NCBI GenBank assembly: GCA_007115705.1
Contig: QXEO01000247.1
Location: forward strand, 11,722,253-11,786,252
Reading direction: 5' to 3'
From: Dactylis glomerata
Lineage: Eukaryota > Streptophyta > Magnoliopsida > Poales > Poaceae
DNA: 64,000 nt
Shown: piece by piece, positions 56,160 through 64,000 of the stretch
How positions within the stretch are numbered: position 1 is the stretch's first letter
Layout of the letters: every line of letters begins with the position of its first letter
Notes under the pieces: generated by a model
What the model saw: the letters and a program-made list of their open reading frames with translations, nothing else
What the model was told of the DNA's origin: nothing
Databases searched by the model: none
Made by a program: the position numbers and the translations under genes

Positions 56160-56685
56160 GCGGAAACTAGTCCGGGGCGGAAACCCTTGCTGGCGTAATG
56201 CGCCGGTCGACTAGCGATGCCAGTGATCTTGCGGCAGCCACCCCCTCGGGTGTCCGGCGATCAAGCCGGCCACCACCCCTGATGAGCCGACGAAGAGCTG
56301 TCGCACTGCCTCCTTGATCCGTGCCGGCGATCACATTTTTCGACGAGCCGACGATGAGCCGCTGACGAAGAAACACCATGGATATCCACGTGCTAATTTT
56401 ATACATATACAGATACACTAACGTACAGATGTATAATTTTCTAGTGGGTCATACGGGCTTGTACCTTAATTATTACAATCATGCCATTTATTATAAAGAG
56501 GTACGGAACAATCTCAGCCATCCTTGTGTTTGAGTTTGGAGAGGGGGCCGGGGGGGGAGGGGGTGTACCGAAGCATAGACCTTAGTGAGCAGAGGTTGTA
56601 CTATTTTGCGAGCATATAATACGGAAATGCACATTTTGTGAATTTTTGCCACATTTTAGTTATCTGCATACTTATCAAGTTGTCA
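56160..56685. other. Spacer without genes
   Basis: The first 240 bp are GC-rich with GAGCCGACGA repeated three times. Then comes AT-rich DNA and a G-rich run at 56540-56562. Nothing else is seen. Confidence 0.35.
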
Positions 56686-56689
56686 TAGA

Positions 56690-58111
56690 ATGTTTGACAA
56701 TCTGTCCTCTCAAACAAGCAAGTGCTCCGCGCACCTGATTAGATGTCCGGTGGAGGTAGCAGCGCTCGTGGATCAGGAGCTTGGTTGCCCTGTGCTCCCA
56801 TTTCCTCTCCGATACCTCGGTCTTCCGTTAGGGCTCAGAAGGCCGACCGCGGCGCAGCTCCAATTCCTTGTGGATGCGGTGGCGAATCGGTTGCCAGGTT
56901 GGCGGGCATCTATGCTTAACCGAGCAGGGCGTCTTGAACTGGTTAGATCGACGCTTGCGGCGATTCCCATTTTTGCCCTGATGTCCCTAGACGTCCAAGC
57001 CGAGACGCTTCTAGCGATTGAGAAGATCCTGCGTGGCTTCTTGTGGAAAGGCCGGAGAGATGCTCATGGTGGCCACTGCTTGGTGGCATGGGACCGGGTT
57101 TGTATGCCGAAGGAGCTCGGTGGGCTGGGGATTATAAACCTCCGGATGATGAACATTGCGCTACGGGCGCGGTGGTTGTGGCTGAGCCGAGTGGAGGCTT
57201 CACGGCCGTGGAAAGAGTTTGATATCCAAGTGCCTTCCCTGGTTACCAAGGTCTTTGAGGCCGCTACCTCTTCAGTGGTGGGTGATGGTGCTTCCACCTT
57301 TTTCTGGCTAGACAAATGGTTACCGGATGGACGCTTGAAGGACCTTGCGCCAAACCTTTTTGCTCTAATTCCAAAGAGATTGTCTCGGTCAAGGTTGGTC
57401 AAGGATTGCGTTGAGGGTGGATGGTTGGACGACATTCCCACTGATCTGGATGCTCTCGCCATTGATGAGTTACTGGCGGTTGCCGACCGCGTGGAGGGGC
57501 TATCTATCACTGAAGGTGTCCCGGATAGCTTTCGATGGATTTGGGGTTCCAAGGATACCTATTCAGCGAACTCCTGCTACCTCGGCATGTTCCATGGGAG
57601 TGTGTCTATGGCAGGCGCCCTTCAGATCTGGAAATCCCGTGCCCCGGCCAAGTGTAGATTCTTTCTCTGGTTAGCCTTGCGTGGCAGATGCTGGACGGCA
57701 GACAGGCTTGAGAGACGCCGCCTTCCGCGCCCTTCGGCGTGCCCCTTCTGCGACCAAGTTCAGGAGACCATCACCCACCTTTTGCTTGGTTGCGTGCTCG
57801 CTCGGACGGTGTGGGCTGCTTGTCTTCGCTGGTGGGATAGAGAAGACAGTCTGCCGCCGCAAGGGATCTCTCTCGCCGACTGGCTGCAATCATGGCGTGG
57901 AAAGATCGCCGATATCAGAGACTTCTGGACCGGGATTGCCCTGGTATGCTGGTGTCTGTGGAGACATCGGAATGACATTGTCTTCGAGGGAGCCACTCCT
58001 TCGCCGCTGGCAGTCATACGTACCATTCGCATGGAAGCCGGGTTGTGGAAGGCCGCTGGCCTGTTTCGGGCAGAGCTTGCCTTTGTGGATAGGTGGAGGT
58101 TTGGCGAGTAG
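56690..58111 (+). CDS. LINE ORF2 C-terminal part with zf-RVT domain
   Basis: An intact 473-codon frame with no upstream RT catalytic core. It holds the RT-end text FPLRYLGLPLG, LNRAGRLELVRSTLAAIP, FLWKGR and WDRVCMPKELGGLGI, then the zf-RVT region (SFRWIWGSKDTYSANSCY, IWKSRAPAKCRFFLWLALRG, CPFC with a downstream THLLLGC). In a full LINE this part would assist target-primed reverse transcription. Alone it is very unlikely to act. The lack of stops over 1.4 kb argues for a recent insertion. Confidence 0.85.
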   Translation: MFDNLSSQTSKCSAHLIRCPVEVAALVDQELGCPVLPFPLRYLGLPLGLRRPTAAQLQFLVDAVANRLPGWRASMLNRAGRLELVRSTLAAIPIFALMSLDVQAETLLAIEKILRGFLWKGRRDAHGGHCLVAWDRVCMPKELGGLGIINLRMMNIALRARWLWLSRVEASRPWKEFDIQVPSLVTKVFEAATSSVVGDGASTFFWLDKWLPDGRLKDLAPNLFALIPKRLSRSRLVKDCVEGGWLDDIPTDLDALAIDELLAVADRVEGLSITEGVPDSFRWIWGSKDTYSANSCYLGMFHGSVSMAGALQIWKSRAPAKCRFFLWLALRGRCWTADRLERRRLPRPSACPFCDQVQETITHLLLGCVLARTVWAACLRWWDREDSLPPQGISLADWLQSWRGKIADIRDFWTGIALVCWCLWRHRNDIVFEGATPSPLAVIRTIRMEAGLWKAAGLFRAELAFVDRWRFGE

Positions 58112-58225
58112 TTGGAGTGTGTTTTTTCCTTTTCTTGCTGTTCTAGAATAGGCAGCGTGGAGTGGCGCTCTCGACGTCTGTGTCGACAGCGATGTATTGG
58201 CCACTTGGCCCTTCTCCTTGAAACC

Positions 58226-58248
58226 GATACGTCTTTCCATGACGTATC
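58226..58248 (+). other. Stem-loop just before LINE poly(A)
   Basis: GATACGTC, loop TTTCCAT, GACGTATC: a perfect 8-bp stem four bases before the poly(A). Position fits a 3' RNA structure used for template recognition in some LINEs. Confidence 0.5.
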
Positions 58249-58413
58249 CTTGAAAAAAAAAACAAATTCACCATATGCCCCCAGAGATGAACGGAGAGTG
58301 GAGTGCAGGCTATGTGAAATTTTGCAATTCTGTTTGAGCTGACGGAAGAAAGTTGGTAAATTGCAAAGCTGTTTCGTGGTATAGATTTTGTATAGGTATG
58401 TGGGATCTGCTAT

Positions 58414-58572
58414 CAGTGGCGGAGCTGCAGTACAACGGTTGGGTTCAGATGAACCCAACGAGGATTTCTAAATACTTCACTACTATAGTTTCTATCACTA
58501 TCTCTTAGCTAACAATTATACAGCAAACAAGGCAAATGAACCCAATGACTAGACACTCTAGCTTCGACACTG
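58414..58572. mobile_element. hAT-type MITE with 8-bp TSD
   Basis: 159 bp, ends CAGTGGCGGAGCTGCAG and CTCTAGCTTCGACACTG. Perfect direct repeats TCTGCTAT at 58406-58413 and 58573-58580, as hAT transposition makes. The interior holds a palindromic GGTTGGGTTCAGATGAACCCAAC region. Confidence 0.92.
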
Positions 58573-58580
58573 TCTGCTAT

Positions 58581-59126
58581 GCCCTAAAAAAATCTATAAC
58601 ACAAAACATGTTTGCAATTTACTGCAAAAGCTGCTAGAGTTGCTCTAAAATAAGCAACAATGTTAATGTTTTGTTGAACAAGCATCTTAGAAACACATTG
58701 TACGCTCTAGAATTTTTTATCTTCTTATACCAGACAGTAAGCTGAAAAATATCTTTCTAGATTTGTAATAGACCAGGCACTTTAGAGATATATACCAAAT
58801 TATGTAAGGATACTAACATTGTGAACACGTATGCTAGTCCATGATATTTTCAGAAATTAATCTACTAAGACATGATTTGGTCCTTTTATTTTATTTTCCC
58901 ATTTTGAGGATTCAGTTTAACTAATTAAGAACAAATGTGTTTAAAATAAAATTCAGGATTTTAAAAAATGCTACTCAGTGAATTGTAGGTGTATTTTCAA
59001 TGATACATGTTAGAACAATCTAACACATTACAAGAATATCAAAACTTGTTAACACAAGTTATGACGTTAGTTGTATCAATTGGGTAATATATATAATATA
59101 TGGTATGTAAGTAAGTAGACATGGTG
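58581..59126. other. AT-rich spacer with intron-like similarity
   Basis: No ORF. 58913-59010 is similar to 9585-9690 in the DUF616 intron (TTTAACTAATTAAGA; AAAAAATGCTACT). This is probably shared retroelement debris. Confidence 0.35.
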
Positions 59127-59498
59127 TTTTGGCTCATAGGAGCAAATGCACCTATTATGAAAATACATTTTAAATGCATTTTAAAAAATTAAAAAAATTG
59201 AACAAAAAATTCTGGGTATGCATATGAACATTCTATGTCCATCCATCAAAGTTCTGGTGAGAAAGGACATTTTTTGTGGCCTGTGTAAAAATGACAAAAA
59301 ACAGTTACGTAAATAGCAATTTTGTAGCATAAAAATTTGTCTTTTTTATAGAGGGCACAAAAATTATCTTTTTCTTACAAAACTTGGTGAGTGAACATAA
59401 AATGTCTAGATGCATGCTAAGAATTTTTATTCGGAATTTTTAGACATTTTCAAAAATAATTTTAAACCAGCGGGTGCATATGCTCCTATGAGCCAAAA
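59127..59498. mobile_element. Foldback MITE, TIR TTTTGGCTCATAGGAGCA
   Basis: Inverted termini of about 27 bp at 59127-59153 and 59472-59498 match at all but one or two positions. The 372-bp interior is AT-rich and partly self-complementary. No target duplication is recognised. Superfamily unassigned. Confidence 0.7.
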
Positions 59499-59654
59499 TG
59501 GATTTCCGATGTAAGAATATAATTTGAGACAAATAAACTTTAAAAGTACAAGAGTTTTGTACAAATCTTGTACATTTTAACCCACTGCAGATGCTACAGC
59601 TTTATTTATGTTGTGGCAAGCAATAAAATATATATCATTGTGCTAGTTGGTTTT

Positions 59655-59785
59655 GACTTTTTTTTAAGCGGGTGATCGGTTACATTGGAAGAGGAGATAG
59701 CCAGGGCCGTATGCACGCCATGGGCAATGGAGAAACAAAGGTGTGTAGTTGTGATCCTTGCGTCGCGGAATGAGCTGGTTGGAAC
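59655..59785. repeat. Promoter-segment repeat, copy 3
   Basis: A more diverged copy of 27950-28074 (GGTGATCGGTTACA, AGAGGAGATAGCCAGGGCC, GATCCTTGCGTCGCGGAATG). Similarity resumes at 61046-61165 on the far side of the PIF-like element. Confidence 0.55.
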
Positions 59786-60552
59786 ATTTTAATTTAACGA
59801 CACAGTGAACATGTAGTACTTAATTACCTGAGAATTATGTTTAAGTACTTGACCACAAGTTACTAGGGGCCTGTTTGTTTGGGCTTCTAGTAGCTTTCCA
59901 CTGAAAAAAGCCATCAAAATGAAACAAACGGGGTGACTTCAGCTGTGGGCTTCGCCGAAGCCATCGTCCGGATAGGCATACGAGCCAAAGCACCTCCAGA
60001 GGTGCTTCCCGCGGCTTTGCCCTTTAGGGCCGAATCGTTTTCCACGAGTAGACATGTTGTTCGAATGAAATTACAGATGAGTGCCACCGCGGGCCGATTC
60101 CCATTGGAACGAGAGCGAGCCAAAAAAAAAGAAAACTAATCCCAGTCCAGAGCGGGCGACGCTAGGGTTCTCCAAAATCGCACGCGCCGCCGCCCGCGCC
60201 GCCATCCGCGCCGCCGCCCGCCGTCGGCCCTTCGCCTCCCCCGTCCCCTGCCGCCCAGCGTCCGTCCCCTGCCTCCCATCGTGCGCCACCGCCACCTACT
60301 GCCCCTGCCGCCGGTGTCCACTGCCTTCGCCGCAGACCGGCCGCTGTCCGCATCTCGTGACCGCATCCCAGACCGGCCGCTGTCCGCATCCCAGACCGCC
60401 TTCGCCGCCGTGACCGACCAGACGTATCTCACCGGCCGCATCCCGTCGGACGAATCCCACCAACTCACTCGCCCATCTCCACTGCTTCTTGTTGATTACC
60501 GCTAATTATTAGGTGTGTTGATTACTGCTAGCCATTAATAATTAGGTGTGTA

Positions 60553-60850
60553 CAAATTTTGTGGATGTCTTGGCCACAGATGATGCTAATCCTTATTCGG
60601 TTATGTGTATATTTTTGTACAGAATTGTAATACAGTAGTATATTTTGGACAAAATTGTAATAGTATATTTTGCACAAAATTGATTACTGCTAGCTGGTGT
60701 ACAAATTTTGTGGATGTCTTGGTCACAGATGATGTAATCCTTATTCGGTTATGTGTATATTTTTGTACAAAATTGTAATACAGTAGTATATTTTGGATAA
60801 AATTGTAATAGTAGGGGTATTTCAAGGGAAGTGAAATATACGCTTAAACA
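60553..60850. repeat. 149-bp tandem duplication in PIF-like element
   Basis: CAAATTTTGTGGATGTCTTG recurs at 60553 and 60702, followed in both by CCTTATTCGGTTATGTG and runs of TAATACAGTAGTATATTTTGG. Units are over 90% alike where they overlap. Confidence 0.85.
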
Positions 60851-60957
60851 CTGCAATAATTAATTATTCATGGTTTCGAAACTTTAGGGGTATTTCAGAC
60901 AATTTCTCAACGTACAGCTAGCCAGCCAGCCAATTAGCCAAACAGTTAAACTTAGAA

Positions 60958-61008
60958 CAGCAGCTTTCCCTACACAGCAGCTTTCCCTACACAGCAGCTT
61001 TTCCTACA
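60958..61008. repeat. 17-bp tandem repeat, 3 copies
   Basis: CAGCAGCTTTCCCTACA three times (the third has one change) near the right end of the PIF-like element, followed by CAGCCAGCC repeats. Confidence 0.85.
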
Positions 61009-61045
61009 CAGCCAGCCAGCCACAGCCCAAACAAACAGGCCCTAG

Positions 61046-61497
61046 GTGTCTTATGATGCAAGGGAGCTCCCATTTATTGATTTGGAGCTCTGAATCGACA
61101 TTCTCGAGTGAGAAAAACATTAGCTTGGACGAGATGACTATATCACATTGGGAGTTTGCAGCCTGATCCATAACAAACTAGATCTTAGAATGGTAGATGA
61201 CAAGGGTATAGATAATAGAGGCAGTTACTTGAGTACCCCTGAGGTCCGTTAAGCTAGGCCCAAGTGTAATCCTAGTCGAAATACGAGTTCATGTTGTATA
61301 TCGATGTTGTAATATGTATTGGACCCCTCCCGTTCCTTGAGACCTGACCACCTATATATAGGGGCCAGGAGAGGACGGCGAGAGACAGATTGAGAGTAAG
61401 CCAAGTCGATCACCATGTTTACTTTCGATACACACCTTGTTTGACTGATTTTACCTTCGAGTTCATCCGACGCCTGTCGTGGTTTCGTCAACATATC
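61046..61497 (+). other. Flank with possible LTR fragment
   Basis: 61046-61165 continues promoter-segment copy 3. 61229-61492 has LTR-like order: TATATATA near 61352, then a C/T-poor leader, ending GGTTTCGTCAACA. No matching start, target copy or second LTR was found, so this is only a candidate. TATCT at 61493-61497 may be the target copy of the next element. Confidence 0.3.
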
Positions 61498-62001
61498 TGT
61501 CATAGGGGTAGGTGTATGGCGGTTTGTGGAAGGGGGTGAACACGGCGGAGCGATCCGGGACGGTGGTAGCACGAGTTTACCCAGCTTCAGATCCCGCAAC
61601 GGTGGCGAGACCCTACGTGTTGCTATAATTTACTATATGGCAACAAGTACTCGATTACAATGATGAGGTTGGCTGTTTCGCTATGCGATTGGCCGTATGA
61701 CTAAGTCGTGCCTCGAGGGCTCCTCCATGCTAGCTTATAAAGGCGCCTGGCGTGGGCATCACGATGGTATCGGAGCAGATACAATATGGAGTCCTAGACT
61801 AAGTCCTATGCGTGTACTTCAAGGCAACCCGCCATGGGCCTGTCTTCGGATCCGCCATGAGCTCCTGCGTCCAGTATCCACCATGGGCTTCCAGCAACTG
61901 GGCCGCCTGGTAGGCAATCCGCCATACCACCCTGATGGGCCACCCTGGCTAGCTGGTTCAGGACTACGTCGCTGGTATACCTATTTGGTATATCCCCAAC
62001 A
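61498..62001 (-). mobile_element. LTR of a PF04195-carrying retroelement
   Basis: 504 bp. On the minus strand it starts TGTTGGGGATATACC and ends CCCCTATGACA (TG..CA), with a TATA box CTTTATAAGC near 61740 and GGGTAAACTCGTG near its end. Immediately upstream on that strand lies CCTTGGGGCTAA, a G-rich PPT-like tract, so it is a 3' LTR. The antisense gene beyond it is arranged just as at 1-3382. Confidence 0.65.
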
Positions 62002-62593
62002 TTAGCCCCAAGGAACTTTAAGATCGCCATCTCCATCCGCCATGCCTTGTTTTTGGTGAAGTCCATCCGTCATAGCTCGTCTTCTTTTTGCGTTTGGATG
62101 GCGGTTCTTGATGTTCTTCTTTTCTTCATCTCTCAATCCGCCGCAGATAGCGGATCATGCGACGTAGTTTCAATTCAGCGAGATTTCTGGGATCCGTTGG
62201 ATCATACCATAAAAATCCGCTGTAACTTTCGGCACGTAGTTCCTTCTAGGGCAAGATTCACAGCACACGTACTGTTAATAATAGTTACTATTTTACCCTT
62301 GGACACGTGTAGCCGATCTAGGGTTTTCGCGATCAGGATAAACGGTGCTGATGGCGGGCATGAATCTCGAGGCCCGGGGCCTATATATACCCCGGCCGCT
62401 CACCCCCAGCCGGTTTACACTTCATTCTCCCGCGCACATTCTCTCTCCTCAGCACCACCGCGAGAGCTCCGCGATCTCCGATGAGCCACCGCCCGGAACT
62501 TCTCGCCACCGGTCGCTTTTCCGCCACAAGCTGGCTTCATCTTCCTCTTCTTTCGAGATCCTGGACATCATTTCCGCCACACCTCTTGCCGCC
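62002..62593 (+). promoter_or_regulatory. Promoter and leader of antisense PF04195 gene
   Basis: CTATATATACC at 62382-62392 is a clear TATA box, about 200 bp upstream of the ATG at 62594. A C-rich leader follows. It points away from the LTR, so the gene is expressed, if at all, independently of the element. Confidence 0.55.
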
Positions 62594-63721
62594 ATGGATC
62601 CAGAATCATCTCACCAGGCCGCAGCGTCTGAAGCTGCTGAGAGCTCAGCAAGGTCATCGGACACGGGATCCGCTATGCCCGAAACTTCGGGAGGTAGCTG
62701 GGATCCCTGCAACCTAGATGAAGGAACCTTGTCTTCTTTGGAGCAAGAGGGACGGATAGAGGTCAAGGAAATATCGAGATGGCGAGTAGATTCTGCTGCA
62801 GCTGTGCCAGCCCCTTCAGATGAAGAGATCGTGGTGCTCAAATCCCACATCGACCGAGGCTTCAGCCTTCCGCCATCCTACTTCTTAAAGGGCATGCTTC
62901 GGCATTACAAGTTACAGCTACACCATATTGCTCTGAATAGCTTCACTATCATAGCGGGATTTGTTGTGATGTAGGAGGGATATCTGGGTATCTATCCACG
63001 CGGAGACTTATTCTGCTTGTATTTCAATATCCTCCATAACCAGGATTCAAATGGAGACCCTCGCAACTGCGGATCCATCTCATTTGTTCCTCGTAGCGGA
63101 AAATCATACCCTTATATCAAACCTCACGATTCTGCAAAGGGATGGCGGGGATCTTTCTTCTATCAGGCTGACCAGGCCCCTCCTGAAAGGAACTACGGCC
63201 TGCGGTCTTTTGTTGATGGCCCTGCCAAGGAGCAGGATAGCTGGGGCGTTATGGACGATTTTACCATGGATGACGAATGCCAACTCTACTCATGACGGAT
63301 TTCCAAACTTGTATTTTCTGGACTGACAGGTGCAGACACCATCCATTGCTGGATCTCACGGCGGATCCAGCCTCTTCAATACTGCTCAGCCCTGATGTGT
63401 GAGTATAGCAGAATTGACGATCCTCAACGCTACTCCAAGGAGGAATTGTCTTCCGAGGAGGTTGAGCGTCGAATCCGCAACATCATCAAGGTGGGGCGAG
63501 ATGAGAAGTTGGAGCTGAAGATCCCCATGTACGAGAACGGCAATTGTCCAGAGGTGAGTGCCTTCTTGTTCCGCTATAAACGTTTATTTCTCTTGACTAA
63601 CTTGCATCTTTCTGCATCTTTCCTTCCTTCCCCCTTCTGAGCTGAGCCGTCTGGTCTGCTATCCCCGATCAAAGGAACTTACCGACGATGAGGATGAGAC
63701 ATCCTCATCTCCAAAGAGACA
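62594..63721 (+). pseudogene. Antisense PF04195 gene, two stops, split by LTR
   Basis: Exon 1 62594-63553 (320 codons counting two stops), donor CCAGAG|GTGAGT; exon 2 starts at 63675 (ELTDDEDETSSSP) and is cut at 63722 by an LTR. Domain text: FSLPPSYFLKGMLRHYKLQL near residues 90-115, then SISFVPRSGKSYPYIKP, KGWRGSFFYQADQAPPERNY, and WISRRIQPLQY. In-frame stops: TAG 62972-62974 and TGA 63293-63295 (probably CGA to TGA); the frame is otherwise kept. The exon 1 length and intron position match the copy at 1-1262 (316 codons). Function unknown. Confidence 0.8.
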
Positions 63722-64000
63722 TGATTGCTATAGATGGCGCGGTGATGATGAAGTGAATGACCGGCCAGTTGGGAAACCCCAAGAGGAAGGTATGATGAAT
63801 ATAGCAGCAAGTTTTTCCCTCAGTAAGAAACCAAGGTTTATCGATCCAGTAGGAAAAAGCCAAACTCAAGAAGGTGATACATGCTAGCTTCGCGATAGCT
63901 CCGGACAATTTATAGGGCGCCTCGTCCAAGCTTTGCTTTGCCAGCTGCAACGCGGAACCTGCACACAACACAACCAAATACTTTGTTCCCTACTTACGAT
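63722..64000 (-). mobile_element. LTR 3' end of the TGATACGTCTC family, partial
   Basis: Read on the minus strand it matches the last 280 bp of the LTRs at 36223 and 41842: GTGTGCAGGTTCC(A/G)CGTTGCAGCT, AAGCAAAGCTTGGACGAGG, CTTGGTTTCTTACTGAGGG. It ends in GCAATCA. The element lies to the right, beyond the window. Possible target copy AGACA at 63717-63721. Confidence 0.85.

Larger units (their letters stand above)
56686..58262 (+). mobile_element. 5'-truncated LINE (L1-type)
   Basis: Contains the ORF2 C-terminal part and 3' UTR, ending in a 10-bp poly(A) at 58253-58262. The 5' end is truncated near 56686 within the RT domain. No target duplication could be found. Confidence 0.85.
59867..61042. 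mobile_element. PIF/Harbinger-like element, 1.2 kb
   Basis: Ends GGGCCTGTTTGTTTGGGCT and its reverse complement, flanked by TAG at 59864-59866 and 61043-61045. No transposase. The interior has a GC-rich block (60165-60480) that looks like a 5' UTR/first exon, and tandem repeats. Probably an internally deleted or host-DNA-carrying derivative. Confidence 0.8.

Noticed and set aside
61229..61492. Complete Copia LTR on the plus strand
   Set aside because: TATA box and a CAACA end are present, but no partner LTR, target copy, PBS or PPT was found. Kept only as a low-confidence fragment.

Overview
The window is nuclear DNA of a grass, most likely a pooid cereal or relative (wheat, barley, oat or ryegrass group). 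The evidence is spliced plant genes, a p-SINE/Au-type SINE, Stowaway/Athos-like and Tourist-like MITEs, LTRs of the TGATACGTCTC type, and PF04195 'putative gypsy type transposon' genes. Nothing in it is bacterial, organellar or viral. Transposable elements make up most of the sequence; two intact-looking host genes sit tail to tail at 4.0-12.5 kb. Exon models were built by reading splice sites and frames, without transcripts.

Layout. 1-3.4 kb: 3' end of an LTR retrotransposon carrying an antisense PF04195 gene, a 61-bp tandem repeat and a 548-bp LTR. 4.0-5.2 kb: a four-exon gene (+) for a probable plastid-targeted, one-membrane-span TPR-like protein. 5.6-12.5 kb: a four-exon gene (-) for a DUF616 (TOD1/MUCI70-type) protein; its 5-kb intron 2 holds a Copia fossil, a SINE with a 20-bp target duplication and a Mutator-type element with 9-bp duplications. 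12.7-25.9 kb: a Helitron with a broken Rep-helicase gene, lying about 200 bp upstream of the DUF616 start codon. 26.0-27.6 kb: a second, non-autonomous Helitron.

28.4-53.8 kb is a five-level nest in which each long element can be closed by matching target-site duplications: a Stowaway-like MITE (TA) is split by a 4.8-kb solo LTR (CCAAA); that is split by an outer LTR element (CTGGG); the outer element is split in its body by a closely related inner element (GCTAC) and in its 3' LTR by a Copia element (GAAGC). The outer and inner elements share LTRs, leader and trailer but carry unrelated ORFs in the same slot. Neither has a recognisable polymerase, so both must have moved in trans.

54-61 kb: an orphan two-exon gene end, two abutting Tourist-like MITEs, a 5'-truncated LINE, a hAT MITE, a foldback MITE and a 1.2-kb PIF/Harbinger-like element. 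61.5-64 kb: an LTR on the minus strand followed by a second antisense PF04195 gene with its own TATA box, two in-frame stops and an LTR inserted in its second exon.

The two host genes show no sign of working together. The rest is a record of successive insertions whose order can be read from the nesting.
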